Part shown: one piece after another, positions 16,492-25,556 of the stretch
Numbering within the stretch: the stretch's first letter is position 1
How the letters are laid out: each line of letters opens with the position of its first letter
Translations under genes and position numbers: made by a program
DNA from: Pseudoalteromonas sp. T1lg88
Lineage (GTDB): Bacteria > Pseudomonadota > Gammaproteobacteria > Enterobacterales > Alteromonadaceae
Length of the DNA stretch: 64,000 bases
Reading direction: 5' to 3'
Assembly: GCF_002964765.1 (NCBI RefSeq)
Contig: NZ_PQCF01000032.1
Coordinates: 721,481 to 785,480, forward strand
Notes under the pieces: model-generated
What the model was told of the DNA's origin: nothing
The model's input: the letters and a program-made list of their open reading frames with translations, nothing else
Database searches by the model: none

Positions 16492-17262
16492 TTACATTCG
16501 AAACGGCGATTGCATTCGAATTAACGCATAGGACTTAAGAGTTATGTAGTAATCTGTTTGGCCGCTTTGCGCATTTCCTGCGGCGGCTCCCAGGGCATTG
16601 CACTTTAATTGTTCTTTTCCTGGAATATAATTTACGTAATTATCCGATAGCGGATTGGGGTCGACATTTTTCAATGTCAGGATTTCGCCGATAACCCAAT
16701 TGGCAATAGGCACCTCCAAGCGCTTACACCAATTAACCTCTATCTGTAATAAATTCGCGTCCTGAATATTGATTTTCACATCATCGAACACCCTCACTGC
16801 TGCACTACTGCGATACATCAGGTTGTCGTTAGGTATTTCATAGAGTTTACCAACCCCTTTATATTCGCGCTGTTGCTTGAATTTATTAAAAACAGCGGGC
16901 GTGGGGTTTAAAATAATAATGTCCGAGCCAACTTCCGTGTATGCCTTCGCCTTTGCATAGGCTGTGGCTACATCGGCGGCACTAGGAGCATCGGTGTCGG
17001 CTTCCATAAACAAAGGCATCATGCCTTGTGCCAATGCGTCTTTCATTGCATCGGTACTGCCATGGTTCAGAGCACCGGCACGAACGGCTTCAAACACAGC
17101 ACCATTTAGGGTCACTTTTTCTTTGTAGATGAAAAGCCACTGCACCAACAGCATGATGAGCACCAGAATAAAAGGCGCTAAAAAAGGCAGAGATATTGAA
17201 AACTCCGCCATGGCCTGCCCTTGAACGGCTCTGATACTAGGTATCCGTGTGCGCCTTTGCAT
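16492..17262 (-). CDS. tadE: TadE-like pseudopilin
   Basis: 256 residues. A basic N-terminus precedes a prepilin-type cleavage motif and one hydrophobic helix (VQGQAMAEFSISLPFLAPF, about residues 13-31), as in TadE/TadF pseudopilins, which a TadV-type peptidase processes after the Gly. The rest is periplasmic, with two Cys. Its start overlaps the end of tadD by 26 bp, pointing to coupled translation. At 256 residues it is somewhat longer than usual TadE proteins. Confidence 0.8.
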   Translation of the reverse strand: MQRRTRIPSIRAVQGQAMAEFSISLPFLAPFILVLIMLLVQWLFIYKEKVTLNGAVFEAVRAGALNHGSTDAMKDALAQGMMPLFMEADTDAPSAADVATAYAKAKAYTEVGSDIIILNPTPAVFNKFKQQREYKGVGKLYEIPNDNLMYRSSAAVRVFDDVKINIQDANLLQIEVNWCKRLEVPIANWVIGEILTLKNVDPNPLSDNYVNYIPGKEQLKCNALGAAAGNAQSGQTDYYITLKSYALIRMQSPFRM

Positions 17263-17713
17263 TATCTGCCTTCCCTGTCTGCAATTTCATTAGTTGTATA
17301 AAAAGCTCGTCCATTTGTGCTTTGATCATACTGTCACCTGTTACATGCTCTTGCGCTTGTATAATCACATTGGTGGATTGGCGCATGCGTGTAACAGCCA
17401 AATTGAACCAGGCTTTTTCATGTTCATTATCAATTTGGATACAGCGCTGATAAGCACTCACAGCGGCATTTAGGCGATTAGTTCGGGCATAGATATTACC
17501 GAGACGAAACCATGCCGGAGCATAACCTTCTTTCACAGTAAGTAATTGTCTGTACATGCCCTCTGCCATATCTAGATGACCGGCGACATAGGCTGTTTCC
17601 GCTTGATTTTCTAGCTGCACTAGGTTTAGCTTCTCGGCGTCACCCTTGCTTTGAGAACTTGCACAACCAGTCAGCAGCAAACAGGCGCATAGTAAAACTA
17701 AATAGAACCTCAT
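17237..17713 (-). CDS. tadD: TadD-like tetratricopeptide lipoprotein
   Basis: 158 residues with a lipobox (LLLTGC, Cys about residue 17) and two to three TPR units (about 40-125: YVAGHLDMAEGMYRQLL, APAWFRLGNIYARTNRLNAA, HEKAWFNLAVTRMRQ). TadD acts as a pilotin-like lipoprotein in assembly of the Tad secretin. It is shorter than many TadD proteins (about 250 residues) and so is a compact version. It follows the DUF192 gene by a few bases and overlaps tadE. Confidence 0.75.
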   Translation of the reverse strand: MRFYLVLLCACLLLTGCASSQSKGDAEKLNLVQLENQAETAYVAGHLDMAEGMYRQLLTVKEGYAPAWFRLGNIYARTNRLNAAVSAYQRCIQIDNEHEKAWFNLAVTRMRQSTNVIIQAQEHVTGDSMIKAQMDELFIQLMKLQTGKADNAKAHTDT

Positions 17714-17716
17714 TAT

Positions 17717-18055
17717 TTACCCCGATATCTCAATGATATTTCCTTCCTTAAAACCCCAGTAATCCACCTGCCCTGACAATAACTCAATCAGGTTATAAGC
17801 CTCGGAACAGGCACTAAATTTCCAGGGTTTTAAATCTCTTTTTATTGCTACGATTCGTTTTTCTTTATCTAAATACAAAACATCTATGCTGTAGTTCATC
17901 CACATGGTGTGAATAGAGCTGCACGGAGTAATGAGTAAGGCCTGGTTTGGCTTGATGACCCTGCCCAGTAAACCTCTAAAGCGCAGCCACCAGCTATTGG
18001 CAATAAACAGCTCTAACTCACCTTTTCCTTCTATGGGTATGAATACTGATTTCAT
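17717..18055 (-). CDS. DUF192 family protein inside the pilus locus
   Basis: 112 residues. The DUF192 pattern is clear: WWLRFRGLLGR near the N-terminus, then ALLITPCSSIHTMWMNYSIDVLYLDKE (quoted in pieces: PCSSIHTMWM, IDVLYLD) and WKFSACSEAYNLIELLSG. The DUF192 fold is a small beta-barrel, often exported, but no signal peptide is evident here. It lies two bases after tadC and three before tadD, so it is part of the operon. Its role in pilus assembly is unknown. Confidence 0.8.
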   Translation of the reverse strand: MKSVFIPIEGKGELELFIANSWWLRFRGLLGRVIKPNQALLITPCSSIHTMWMNYSIDVLYLDKEKRIVAIKRDLKPWKFSACSEAYNLIELLSGQVDYWGFKEGNIIEISG

Positions 18056-18057
18056 GG

Positions 18058-18921
18058 CTATAACTCGTAGATAAACTTCATCACAATTGGGAAAAACAAG
18101 ATGATAAAGGTCACGGGGAATATAAAGGCCACTAACGGGAAGATAAGCTTGATAGGCGCTTCCAATGCTTTTTTCTCCGCACGCTGAAAGCGCTCCACTC
18201 GCCTTTGATCGGCCTGAATCCTCAACGCCCCACCCAGGCTGGCGCCGGTGCGCTCGGCTTGCGCTAAGGCACTAACAAGATTATTGATATCCGATGTTTG
18301 CACCCGCTCGGCCATGGCTCTGAAGGCATCGATTTTCGTTACCCCGGCGCGCAGATCGCGGATCACCTTTTCAAACTCGACCTTAAGTGGCCCCTCGGGC
18401 CCCTTATCAACGGCCTGTGCCAAGCCTCCGGTGAGGTTCAAACCGGCTTCCACCGCCATGGTGATAAAATCCAGATACACGGGCAGTGCCTTCGAGATCT
18501 GCATATGCCGCTTCTTTTTAAGATCATTTAGGGTAATAAGCGGAAGAAAAGAGCCAAAAACGGCGGCAATCAACAGGTTTAATGGGTCGATAGGCCCAAG
18601 CAGCGCCATCCCCGCATAAGCCAGTAAGGTGAAGAACACGGCGGAAACGACGCGCACACCCACATACTCTTCCGGCGTCAAAATATAGGATACGCCTGAC
18701 ACCTGCAGTTTTTTGGCAACCTTTTCCAGATAATCCACGGGTAAACGCTCACCAATATAATATGCAGCGATACGCACCAAGGGCCAGATGGTGCGAAGCG
18801 ATGAAGGCAATGGATCCATAAAGTCCCTATTCTCATCGGGAATGGATTTCTTAATCGCATAAACGCTGTAACAGCCCATCATAATGGCAAGGCCAAATAA
18901 GGCGATTATCCCTATAAACAT
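18058..18921 (-). CDS. tadC: Tad pilus inner-membrane platform protein TadC
   Basis: 287 residues of the type II secretion F superfamily. A T2SF domain lies at about residues 130-260 (AVEAGLNLTGGLAQAVDKGPEGPL, RTGASLGGALRIQADQ, split here for brevity), with hydrophobic helices at the N-terminus, near 85-120 and at the C-terminus (PLVAFIFPVTFIILFFPIVM). TadB and TadC form the platform that works with the TadA ATPase to extrude the Flp pilin. It starts 9 bp after tadB. Confidence 0.9.
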   Translation of the reverse strand: MFIGIIALFGLAIMMGCYSVYAIKKSIPDENRDFMDPLPSSLRTIWPLVRIAAYYIGERLPVDYLEKVAKKLQVSGVSYILTPEEYVGVRVVSAVFFTLLAYAGMALLGPIDPLNLLIAAVFGSFLPLITLNDLKKKRHMQISKALPVYLDFITMAVEAGLNLTGGLAQAVDKGPEGPLKVEFEKVIRDLRAGVTKIDAFRAMAERVQTSDINNLVSALAQAERTGASLGGALRIQADQRRVERFQRAEKKALEAPIKLIFPLVAFIFPVTFIILFFPIVMKFIYEL

Positions 18922-18930
18922 GTACTGTCC

Positions 18931-19782
18931 TTATACATCTATTGTGACGATTTTTTTGATGAACTTGTAACCGATGAACAACATCACCGCGACGACAAAA
19001 CACACCAACCAGCCTATTGGCTCACTGAACAAGCGCGCCATATGGGTGGGTTCCATGTGATAGAGCACGAAACCAACAAACAAGGGCAAGCCAGTCATCA
19101 CCACCCCTTGCATTTTCCCTTGTGCCGTCAAGGAGTCGATTTTTCCTTCCATTTCCAGTTTCTTGCGCAGGGTGTCCGCTAAACGCTCCAGGGTTTCAGA
19201 AAGGTTACCGCCTATTTCCTTAGAAATTTGCATGCCCGCCACCACCAACTTAAAGTCCTGCTCGGGTATACGCGCCAGCATATTGTTCAAGCCATCGTTA
19301 AAGTCGACGCCCAGGCGTTGCTCACGTAAAAACAGCGAAAACTCCTGGCTGATCGGCGCTTCCTGTTCCTTAACCATGGCTTCAATTGAGTTGATCAGGC
19401 TTGAACCGGAGCGCATTGAGGCACAGATCATATTCAGCGCATCCGGCAGTTGAGAGATAAACTTTTTACGTCGGCGCCTTTGTAAAAACTTATACAAATA
19501 CGTCGGCACAAACGACAGCAACACCACCATTAAGAAAGCGACAAAAATCGTGCCCGTGTACGCCCAGATAAGTAGAAACAGCACCACCATGCCCACTATG
19601 TTCATGGCGAAAAGCTTCTGCGGCTCAATAAACAAGAACATATCCGACAGATTGTGCCGAGCCGAGTGAGTAAAGGTTTCTCTGTATTTAACCGCAAGGT
19701 CACGGGAAATATAGTTGCCGCCATAGACCAGCAGCGCCACCGACACCCCGACCAAGATCATCAGGATCAGTGAACTAGTCAT
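18931..19782 (-). CDS. tadB: Tad pilus inner-membrane platform protein TadB
   Basis: 283 residues from ATG 19782. This start overlaps the tadA stop by eight bases (ATGACTAG), which is typical coupling; the longer frame to 19815 would add 11 residues before the first membrane helix. A T2SF domain spans about 115-240 (CASMRSGSSLINSIEAMVKEQ, GGNLSETLERLADTLRKK in pieces), with membrane helices at both ends (ILMILVGVSVALLVYGG; VCFVVAVMLFIGYKFI). Confidence 0.9.
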   Translation of the reverse strand: MTSSLILMILVGVSVALLVYGGNYISRDLAVKYRETFTHSARHNLSDMFLFIEPQKLFAMNIVGMVVLFLLIWAYTGTIFVAFLMVVLLSFVPTYLYKFLQRRRRKKFISQLPDALNMICASMRSGSSLINSIEAMVKEQEAPISQEFSLFLREQRLGVDFNDGLNNMLARIPEQDFKLVVAGMQISKEIGGNLSETLERLADTLRKKLEMEGKIDSLTAQGKMQGVVMTGLPLFVGFVLYHMEPTHMARLFSEPIGWLVCFVVAVMLFIGYKFIKKIVTIDV

Positions 19783-21511
19783 TACCGCTAACCTTGAAAA
19801 TGCCCAGATCCACATCCAACCCCTGCTCGCGCAATTTTTCGTAAAACTCAGGGATCATGCCGGTGGCGACATACTCGCCCAGTACCTTGCCCGACTCACT
19901 GTATCCCGTTTGTTTAAACTTAAAAATTTCGGACAATTGTATGGTATTGGACTCAACGCCGGTGATTTCACAGATTGAAGTGACACGACGTGAACCATCG
20001 CTAAAGCGAGATTGCTGCACTATCATGTTGACCGCCGAGCCGATTTGCTCGCGAATCGCCTGTATAGGTAAGTCCATCCCCGCCATCATCACCATGACTT
20101 CCAAACGGGAAATACAATCGCGCGGCGTATTGGCGTGCGCGGTTGTTAGTGAGCCATCATGACCTGTGTTCATGGCTTGGAGCATATCTAGGGCTTCACC
20201 ACCGCGACACTCACCGACGACGATGCGGTCAGGGCGCATCCGCAAACAGTTTTTAACCAGGTCACGAATTTCAATGGCACCTTTACCCTCCTGGTTTGGC
20301 GGTCTGGCTTCAAGGGAGACCAGATTAGGTTGATAGAGCTTAAGCTCGGCGGCGTCCTCCACCGTGATAATGCGCTCATCATCTGGGATAAAATTCGATA
20401 ACACATTTAGCAAGGTGGTTTTACCCGAACCGGTTCCGCCTGAGATCACCACGTTACGCTTATTGACCACGGCCATTTCTAAAAATCGCACCATTTCCGG
20501 CGATAATGAACCAAAGCGCACCAGATCTTCGGCCTCTAGCTTATTGGCCATAAACTTTCGGATGGTGATGCAGGGTCCTTTTAGCGCCAAAGGAGGAATA
20601 ATGGCGTTCACCCGGGAGCCGTCTTTAAGGCGGGCATCAACCATGGGCTGACCTTCATCGATGCGTCGCCCCAGCGGCGTCACAATCCGCTCTATGGCGC
20701 CGAGTACCGCCTGATCATCGGTAAAGGCGATATCCGAAAGATAAAGTTTACCGGCCTTCTCAAAGAAGATTTCATCGTGGGAATTGACCATGATCTCCGA
20801 CACGTCCGGATCTGCTACCAGACGCTCTAAAGGCCCAAGACCAATGGTCTCGTCGAGCACTTCTTTACTGAGTGATGCTTTGGAAATAGTCGCCGGCAAT
20901 TCAAACTTGTCGATAATGGCATCAATTAAGCCCTTACTTTGCGTACGCAGCTCATCATCGGACATTTCCGAGACATTAACGCGGCGCAGGTCGATTTGTT
21001 TGATCAACTCCTTATGTACCTGCTTTCGCCAGGTATTGCGCAGCTTTATTTCTTCGCGCTTTTGTTCGGTGTCATTGGCTGCCACCGAGGCATTAGCGGC
21101 TAGGCTACTGACACTTACGGATGGGTTTGGCGTAACTGAGGTGGGAGCCTCGGCAAGCTCGGGGCGAATTGATGTATTCACACTTTGTTGCGGCTCTTGC
21201 TGCGTCTTTTTGGTGCTCTCTGCGGCAATAACACTGAGGTGATAACCGCCAATTTCAATCACATCATCGACATGCAAGGGGCCTGCGGATTCAACGCTTT
21301 TGCCATTGACCAGGGTGCCGGTTCGACTCGCCCTGTCCTCCAAATAGATGCCGTCATCGCGCAAATACAATTTTGCATGTTCACGGGACACCTTAAAGCC
21401 ATGCAACACCACGGGATGGCGCTTATCCTTACCTATAACACAGGTTGTCTCATTGCATTTTATGGTGCCGACTTTAGTGCCTTTGGCCGTGTTTACAATC
21501 ACTTCAAACAT
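19775..21511 (-). CDS. tadA: Tad/CpaF secretion ATPase with N-terminal FHA domain
   Basis: 578 residues. Residues about 1-95 form a forkhead-associated domain (TCVIGKDKRHPVVL, KVSREHAKLYL, RTGTLVNGKSV), a phosphothreonine-binding module. A linker of about 75 residues rich in Thr, Ser and Ala precedes the CpaF ATPase. In that, Walker A is near residue 362 (GGTGSGKTTLLNVL), the Asp/Walker B region near 430 (RPDRIVVGECRGGEALDML), and the His box is AHANTPRDC. The ATPase powers pilin polymerisation. The usual TadA has no FHA domain, so this fusion suggests phospho-dependent control. GGAG lies before ATG 21511. Confidence 0.93.
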   Translation of the reverse strand: MFEVIVNTAKGTKVGTIKCNETTCVIGKDKRHPVVLHGFKVSREHAKLYLRDDGIYLEDRASRTGTLVNGKSVESAGPLHVDDVIEIGGYHLSVIAAESTKKTQQEPQQSVNTSIRPELAEAPTSVTPNPSVSVSSLAANASVAANDTEQKREEIKLRNTWRKQVHKELIKQIDLRRVNVSEMSDDELRTQSKGLIDAIIDKFELPATISKASLSKEVLDETIGLGPLERLVADPDVSEIMVNSHDEIFFEKAGKLYLSDIAFTDDQAVLGAIERIVTPLGRRIDEGQPMVDARLKDGSRVNAIIPPLALKGPCITIRKFMANKLEAEDLVRFGSLSPEMVRFLEMAVVNKRNVVISGGTGSGKTTLLNVLSNFIPDDERIITVEDAAELKLYQPNLVSLEARPPNQEGKGAIEIRDLVKNCLRMRPDRIVVGECRGGEALDMLQAMNTGHDGSLTTAHANTPRDCISRLEVMVMMAGMDLPIQAIREQIGSAVNMIVQQSRFSDGSRRVTSICEITGVESNTIQLSEIFKFKQTGYSESGKVLGEYVATGMIPEFYEKLREQGLDVDLGIFKVSGND

Positions 21512-21519
21512 AGCGGCTC

Positions 21520-22815
21520 CTAGTCAAGAATATAAAAAGCTTCGAGATTATCGGCTTCGGAAATCATTTCCTGAGCGCGTTTGAGGCGATTTTGATGATC
21601 TTCCCCTTCGATAGGCACCAGTTTGGGTGTGACTAAAATAACCAACTCGGTTTTATTGTCGGTAAAGTCGCGAGACTTAAATAACTCCCCCAGGATGGGA
21701 ATGGAGCCAAGGAAGGGAACCTTGTTTACCGCTTTGGCCATCTCGCTTGATACCAAGCCGGAAATAACTATGGTGTCGCCACTGCTAACATTGACAACCG
21801 ACTCCGTTTCTCGGGTTTTAAAACCCGGAACGCCATTGACCTGTACCGCTTGATCTATGGAGCTGACTTCGGCACTGACAAAAGAAACAATATTGCCCTG
21901 CTCATCGGCAACGGGCTCGATTTCTAACTTAATGCCATATTCTTTAAACTCGACATTCGCGGCACCATTGGCAGAAAGCAGCGGAATGGGTACTTCACCA
22001 CCGGCCAAAAATCGTGCTTTATCACCGCTTCGGGTGCTCAACGTTGGCTGTGCCAGCATGCGAGCGTCACCTTGCTCCGATAACAACTGAATTTGCGACG
22101 TTAAACCGGAAACAATGCCAAAATGTGCGAAACTCGTTGATCCAACCAGGGTCTCACCGAGTTGGTCAACGATGGAGTTACTGACCACCGAGGGGGATGA
22201 GACAGAAAACAAATCATTGCTGGTCCAGTTACTGATTGCGCCAAACGCCGGGCCTGCGGCACTGCTATCCCAACGTACGCCGAGGTTTTTTAAGTTGCGC
22301 TTTCTTAATTCAACAATGTCCACATCCATACGGATCATTTGCTGCATCGACAGCACCTTGGACGAAACCAGCGAGGTCACATTGGGGATGCTCGACGCTA
22401 TGGTGTTGATCTTTTCAAGCTCGGGCTCGTCCACTTCGCCGTTTAATACAATCAGGGAGCCGACCTGTCGCACCTCAACGCCATCAATCCCTTTAAGCAG
22501 CGCACGAACTCGAGTTTCAAGCTCGTCGCTATTGAACTCAGACACCTTAATCTGAATCTTGATAATATTGCCTACGCCATCCCAGGCCTGGAGCTCAGTA
22601 TTGCCCTCGCCTTCGGCGATAACCAAGACATGCTCATCATCAAGCACCTTGGCGCTGATCACGCCGGGCTTGGCAATGGCCAAACGGTTAACTTTTTCAA
22701 TTGGCAGTAAATCCATGGTGCCAACTTGCATATCAATGGTCTGAACGGTAGCGAACACCACACCTTGATATAAGCACAATACCAAGACTGCAAGTGTCTT
22801 CAGTGACGCCTTCAT
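21520..22815 (-). CDS. rcpA: Tad pilus outer-membrane secretin (RcpA/CpaC)
   Basis: 431 residues. A signal peptide (about 1-22) is followed by the pilus-assembly N-terminal domain (QTIDMQVGTMDLLPIEKVNRLAI region) and a BON-like segment (GSLIVLNGEVDEPELEKI). The C-terminal secretin domain begins near residue 230 (SEQGDARMLAQPTLSTRSG, GDTIVISGLVSSEMA, PFLGSIPILGELFKS). It forms the outer-membrane channel for the Flp pilus. It sits eight bases before tadA and 25 after cpaB. Confidence 0.92.
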   Translation of the reverse strand: MKASLKTLAVLVLCLYQGVVFATVQTIDMQVGTMDLLPIEKVNRLAIAKPGVISAKVLDDEHVLVIAEGEGNTELQAWDGVGNIIKIQIKVSEFNSDELETRVRALLKGIDGVEVRQVGSLIVLNGEVDEPELEKINTIASSIPNVTSLVSSKVLSMQQMIRMDVDIVELRKRNLKNLGVRWDSSAAGPAFGAISNWTSNDLFSVSSPSVVSNSIVDQLGETLVGSTSFAHFGIVSGLTSQIQLLSEQGDARMLAQPTLSTRSGDKARFLAGGEVPIPLLSANGAANVEFKEYGIKLEIEPVADEQGNIVSFVSAEVSSIDQAVQVNGVPGFKTRETESVVNVSSGDTIVISGLVSSEMAKAVNKVPFLGSIPILGELFKSRDFTDNKTELVILVTPKLVPIEGEDHQNRLKRAQEMISEADNLEAFYILD

Positions 22816-22840
22816 AAATATTCCCTTATCTGTACTTCAA

Positions 22841-23743
22841 TTATAAGTTCTTGTTCTTAGATGCGTAATCTAGCGCCAAAGGCGACTGTGATGGCTCTTC
22901 GACCAAGGTATGTACGCCATTTGCGACAGCGCCTTGACCGCCAATAATGATCTCAACCTGGCGCTGGGACCCCCCGTTATTAAAAAGAACATCGGAATTC
23001 ACCGACTGATGTTCAACCTCAAGTGCATCGCGGCGGTTTCTCAACAGTGCGACAAAGTCGCCATGCTTTTTGGCCAGGGTCACCCGAGCGGCGTCATAAG
23101 CACTCAAGTCTAAGGTGACCGTGCTGTAGTTGGACGGATCGGAGTAAATCTCGTCGACCAGCTCGCGATGCTTATCCAGGGTCACCTTGCCGGTCGCAAG
23201 TACGGTCACACGTTCAATCAAGAGATCCAAACGGCTGGCCTCATGGCTAGCCTCATCCTTATTTTCGCGTAGTAAGAACAGGTCAACCTTATCCCCCGCA
23301 ACCAGCATACCGGCGTTTGAATTGCGCTCATCGATACTGATGGTCACCGCCCGGCGGCCATCGGCTATGATGTCAGAAAATTGCTCCACCCCTTTACCTG
23401 GTAAAAACGAGCGTAAAATGGGTTGGCCTTTTGCCACATGGTCAAGCAACATTTGCCCGTCGGCTTCGGCAAAGTCGCGCGGGTGCATAGCGCCTGGCGC
23501 CAGATAATCTTGTGGTACTTCACGTACGGCAACGGCGGACTGGTCAATAATGTCGCCCTTATTAAGCTCCCTGGTTGCCACTATCACCGGCACTTTTATT
23601 ATGTTGTTACGGCTATAACGCTCCTGCATTTCCGTTTCTTTTGCTTTCATATAGTTGCCCACGGACCAGGCAGCCACCCCGCCGAGGAGCAGGGAAATGA
23701 GCAGGATCACCCAGTTTTTATCCAGAAACTTAAGCTTCTTCAT
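22841..23743 (-). CDS. cpaB: Flp pilus assembly protein CpaB (RcpC)
   Basis: 300 residues. One N-terminal membrane helix (WVILLISLLLGGVAAWSVG) is followed by a SAF domain (about 50-115: VATRELNKGDIIDQSAVAVREV in part, GQPILRSFL) and the RcpC/CpaB domain (RRAVTISIDERNSNAGMLVAGDKVDL in part). RcpC works in the periplasm with the secretin. It is spaced 21 bp from the small pseudopilin gene upstream. Confidence 0.9.
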   Translation of the reverse strand: MKKLKFLDKNWVILLISLLLGGVAAWSVGNYMKAKETEMQERYSRNNIIKVPVIVATRELNKGDIIDQSAVAVREVPQDYLAPGAMHPRDFAEADGQMLLDHVAKGQPILRSFLPGKGVEQFSDIIADGRRAVTISIDERNSNAGMLVAGDKVDLFLLRENKDEASHEASRLDLLIERVTVLATGKVTLDKHRELVDEIYSDPSNYSTVTLDLSAYDAARVTLAKKHGDFVALLRNRRDALEVEHQSVNSDVLFNNGGSQRQVEIIIGGQGAVANGVHTLVEEPSQSPLALDYASKNKNL

Positions 23744-23764
23744 CGATTACTTCCTTGTTATTTT

Positions 23765-24001
23765 CTACCGACTTGTTTTTGGCAATGGTGGCAAAGATTT
23801 TGCGTAGCTGTAGGCGTTATATGCGCGCTTGAGCCTGTCATTTAGAATAGTCATCACATTTTTGCCCTGATAATCTTTGAGCCAAGTGTTTTCTATCAGC
23901 TCCGAACGCGGAACCGGGGTCAATAACGCGCCGGCAAGTGCCGCCGTGACAATGGCGTATTCAACCGTTGACTGCCCCTTAGTTCGTTTAAAGTTGTACA
24001 T
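23765..24001 (-). CDS. Small prepilin-like protein in the Tad locus
   Basis: 78 residues from ATG 24001; the longer frame to 24094 runs inside the preceding gene. The start MYNFKRTKGQSTVEYAIVTA has a basic N-terminus and a G-QSTVEY class III prepilin cleavage motif, followed by a hydrophobic helix and a short charged tail. It could be a minor pilin or a pseudopilin. It overlaps the upstream exported-protein gene by 14 bp. It resembles Flp in the cleavage site only, not in the body. Confidence 0.65.
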   Translation of the reverse strand: MYNFKRTKGQSTVEYAIVTAALAGALLTPVPRSELIENTWLKDYQGKNVMTILNDRLKRAYNAYSYAKSLPPLPKTSR

Positions 24002-24662
24002 CGACTCGTACCGCCGTAATGATTGAATACTGACGCTCTCTATCAAAAGTAATGTTGATATTCTCCGGACCTTTACGGGCCATAAACACGCCACTTTGTT
24101 GGTCTTGGGTGTAGGCCGAGGTCTCTATATCCCAACCGTACTTTTTAAAATAGCTGTCATAGAAATTCAGGTTTTCGGCAATAGACAGGCTATTGCGCAT
24201 CAACAAGGTGTTAGAAAGCTTAACCCCGTCCTTAGCTTTAACATCTGTCACTACATAGGTGCCCAAGGGCTTGGGGAAATTCTCCAGGGCTCTGTCCAAT
24301 TTCAGCAGTTCGGAGTCCGGCTCTTGCATCGAGCTGACATAAGTCAGATTGTCCTCGGCATTAAACTCGGGGATTTTAGCTGTGTAGAGCGTATCGTCTA
24401 TGAGGGCGTTGATGATCCGCCAGCCACTAAGCGTCTGATCGTCGAACTTATCACTGCGCCCTTGCCATAGCTGGGTGTAATAGGCGGCAATGTCAGTGCT
24501 CGACAGCTGCGCCGAAAATGTCCAGGCCTTGACCTTTTTACCATTAACCAACATGCCATCGGAGACGGTCGTGACCATCGCCTGCTCCGGAAAGTCTATC
24601 TTTGCAAAGGCGCTGGCACTGAAAAGTAACAGCGCCGATATAAGTAGCGATTTATTCATCAT
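23988..24662 (-). CDS. Exported protein of unknown function in the Tad operon
   Basis: 224 residues from ATG 24662 (or 24659). The start overlaps the stop of the upstream TadE-like gene (ATGATGAATAA), which is good evidence for this start. A signal peptide (MNKSLLISALLLFSASAFA) is followed by a soluble periplasmic body without cysteines. I do not recognise the family. Its place between two pseudopilin genes implies a role in pilus assembly, which is inference. Confidence 0.65.
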   Translation of the reverse strand: MMNKSLLISALLLFSASAFAKIDFPEQAMVTTVSDGMLVNGKKVKAWTFSAQLSSTDIAAYYTQLWQGRSDKFDDQTLSGWRIINALIDDTLYTAKIPEFNAEDNLTYVSSMQEPDSELLKLDRALENFPKPLGTYVVTDVKAKDGVKLSNTLLMRNSLSIAENLNFYDSYFKKYGWDIETSAYTQDQQSGVFMARKGPENINITFDRERQYSIITAVRVDVQL

Positions 24663-25554
24663 TAGCATCCGTGTTATTTCCTGTTCTGTGCGCAGGCAGT
24701 TTTTCAACATCCGTGTGGCCGAGTTTCAAGCTACTTGGGCGAATAGGCCGAGCAATAGGAATATTCGACAAGAGTCTTCGTAAATTATTTAACAAGGATA
24801 TGTTCAACAGGTTCGCTGGCACCAGGGATTGAACCCGTCTTCTGTTGTGTGTTTGGCTGCCGGCATTCCAACCATCGGCGACTATGTAGTTTTTAGACAC
24901 CATTTCTATTTCAAACTGACCCAGGCGCTTATTATTTTGGGTGTTACTAGCGAGTAGATCGCCATTGACGTTTTCCAGCAACTTATGGCTGTTTACCTTA
25001 ATCTTGCTGCTGCCCGAATACATGCCGCGGGTTTCCAACGACAGTCCGCCTATTTTCAATACCGACATAGCCGAATTAAGTAACGAGGTGACTTTGCCTG
25101 GCACGCGCTCATTATTGAGCGTATTAACCAGGTATTGCTTATTGTTTTGGTCCTTGCCGTCATTATAGTCGGCTAACAGAAACTGGCTGTCATCCTGGCC
25201 GGCTTGATTAAAGCGGTAGTGCTGCGCCGCCTTATCTTCGTGCCACTTCTTTGTCTGCGCGCTGGCGTCGGAAAAAATCATCGACTCATGGCCATTAATA
25301 ATGCGATGGGGTACCTGAGCAACCACGTCGGGGGTGCTCTTAATGGCCAGATTACCGCTGCTGCGCGACCAATTGCCTGGGGCGCGTTCAAACCATACGG
25401 TGCGTTCCCAGGCAACATAACGGGCGGCCATATCGTTATAGTGACGGGCCTCAATCAACTTGGAAAAATACGGAACCAGTAACATTAAAGGGGCAACGAT
25501 AAAAGCCACAAAGATGCCCATTTCTACCAGGGATTGACCGGCTTGCTTGTTCAT
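24652..25554 (-). CDS. TadE/TadG-like pseudopilin
   Basis: 300 residues from ATG 25554, just after the TAG of the TadG-like gene. MNKQAGQSLVEMGIFVAFIV is a prepilin-type start (GQSLVEM, with the conserved Glu) followed by one membrane helix. The remainder is periplasmic and rich in Asn, Lys and Gln, with two clusters of basic residues near the C-terminus. TadE-type pseudopilins prime or anchor the pilus. It has little in common with the 256-residue TadE downstream except the N-terminus. Confidence 0.7.
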   Translation of the reverse strand: MNKQAGQSLVEMGIFVAFIVAPLMLLVPYFSKLIEARHYNDMAARYVAWERTVWFERAPGNWSRSSGNLAIKSTPDVVAQVPHRIINGHESMIFSDASAQTKKWHEDKAAQHYRFNQAGQDDSQFLLADYNDGKDQNNKQYLVNTLNNERVPGKVTSLLNSAMSVLKIGGLSLETRGMYSGSSKIKVNSHKLLENVNGDLLASNTQNNKRLGQFEIEMVSKNYIVADGWNAGSQTHNRRRVQSLVPANLLNISLLNNLRRLLSNIPIARPIRPSSLKLGHTDVEKLPAHRTGNNTDANDE

Positions 25555-25556
25555 CA

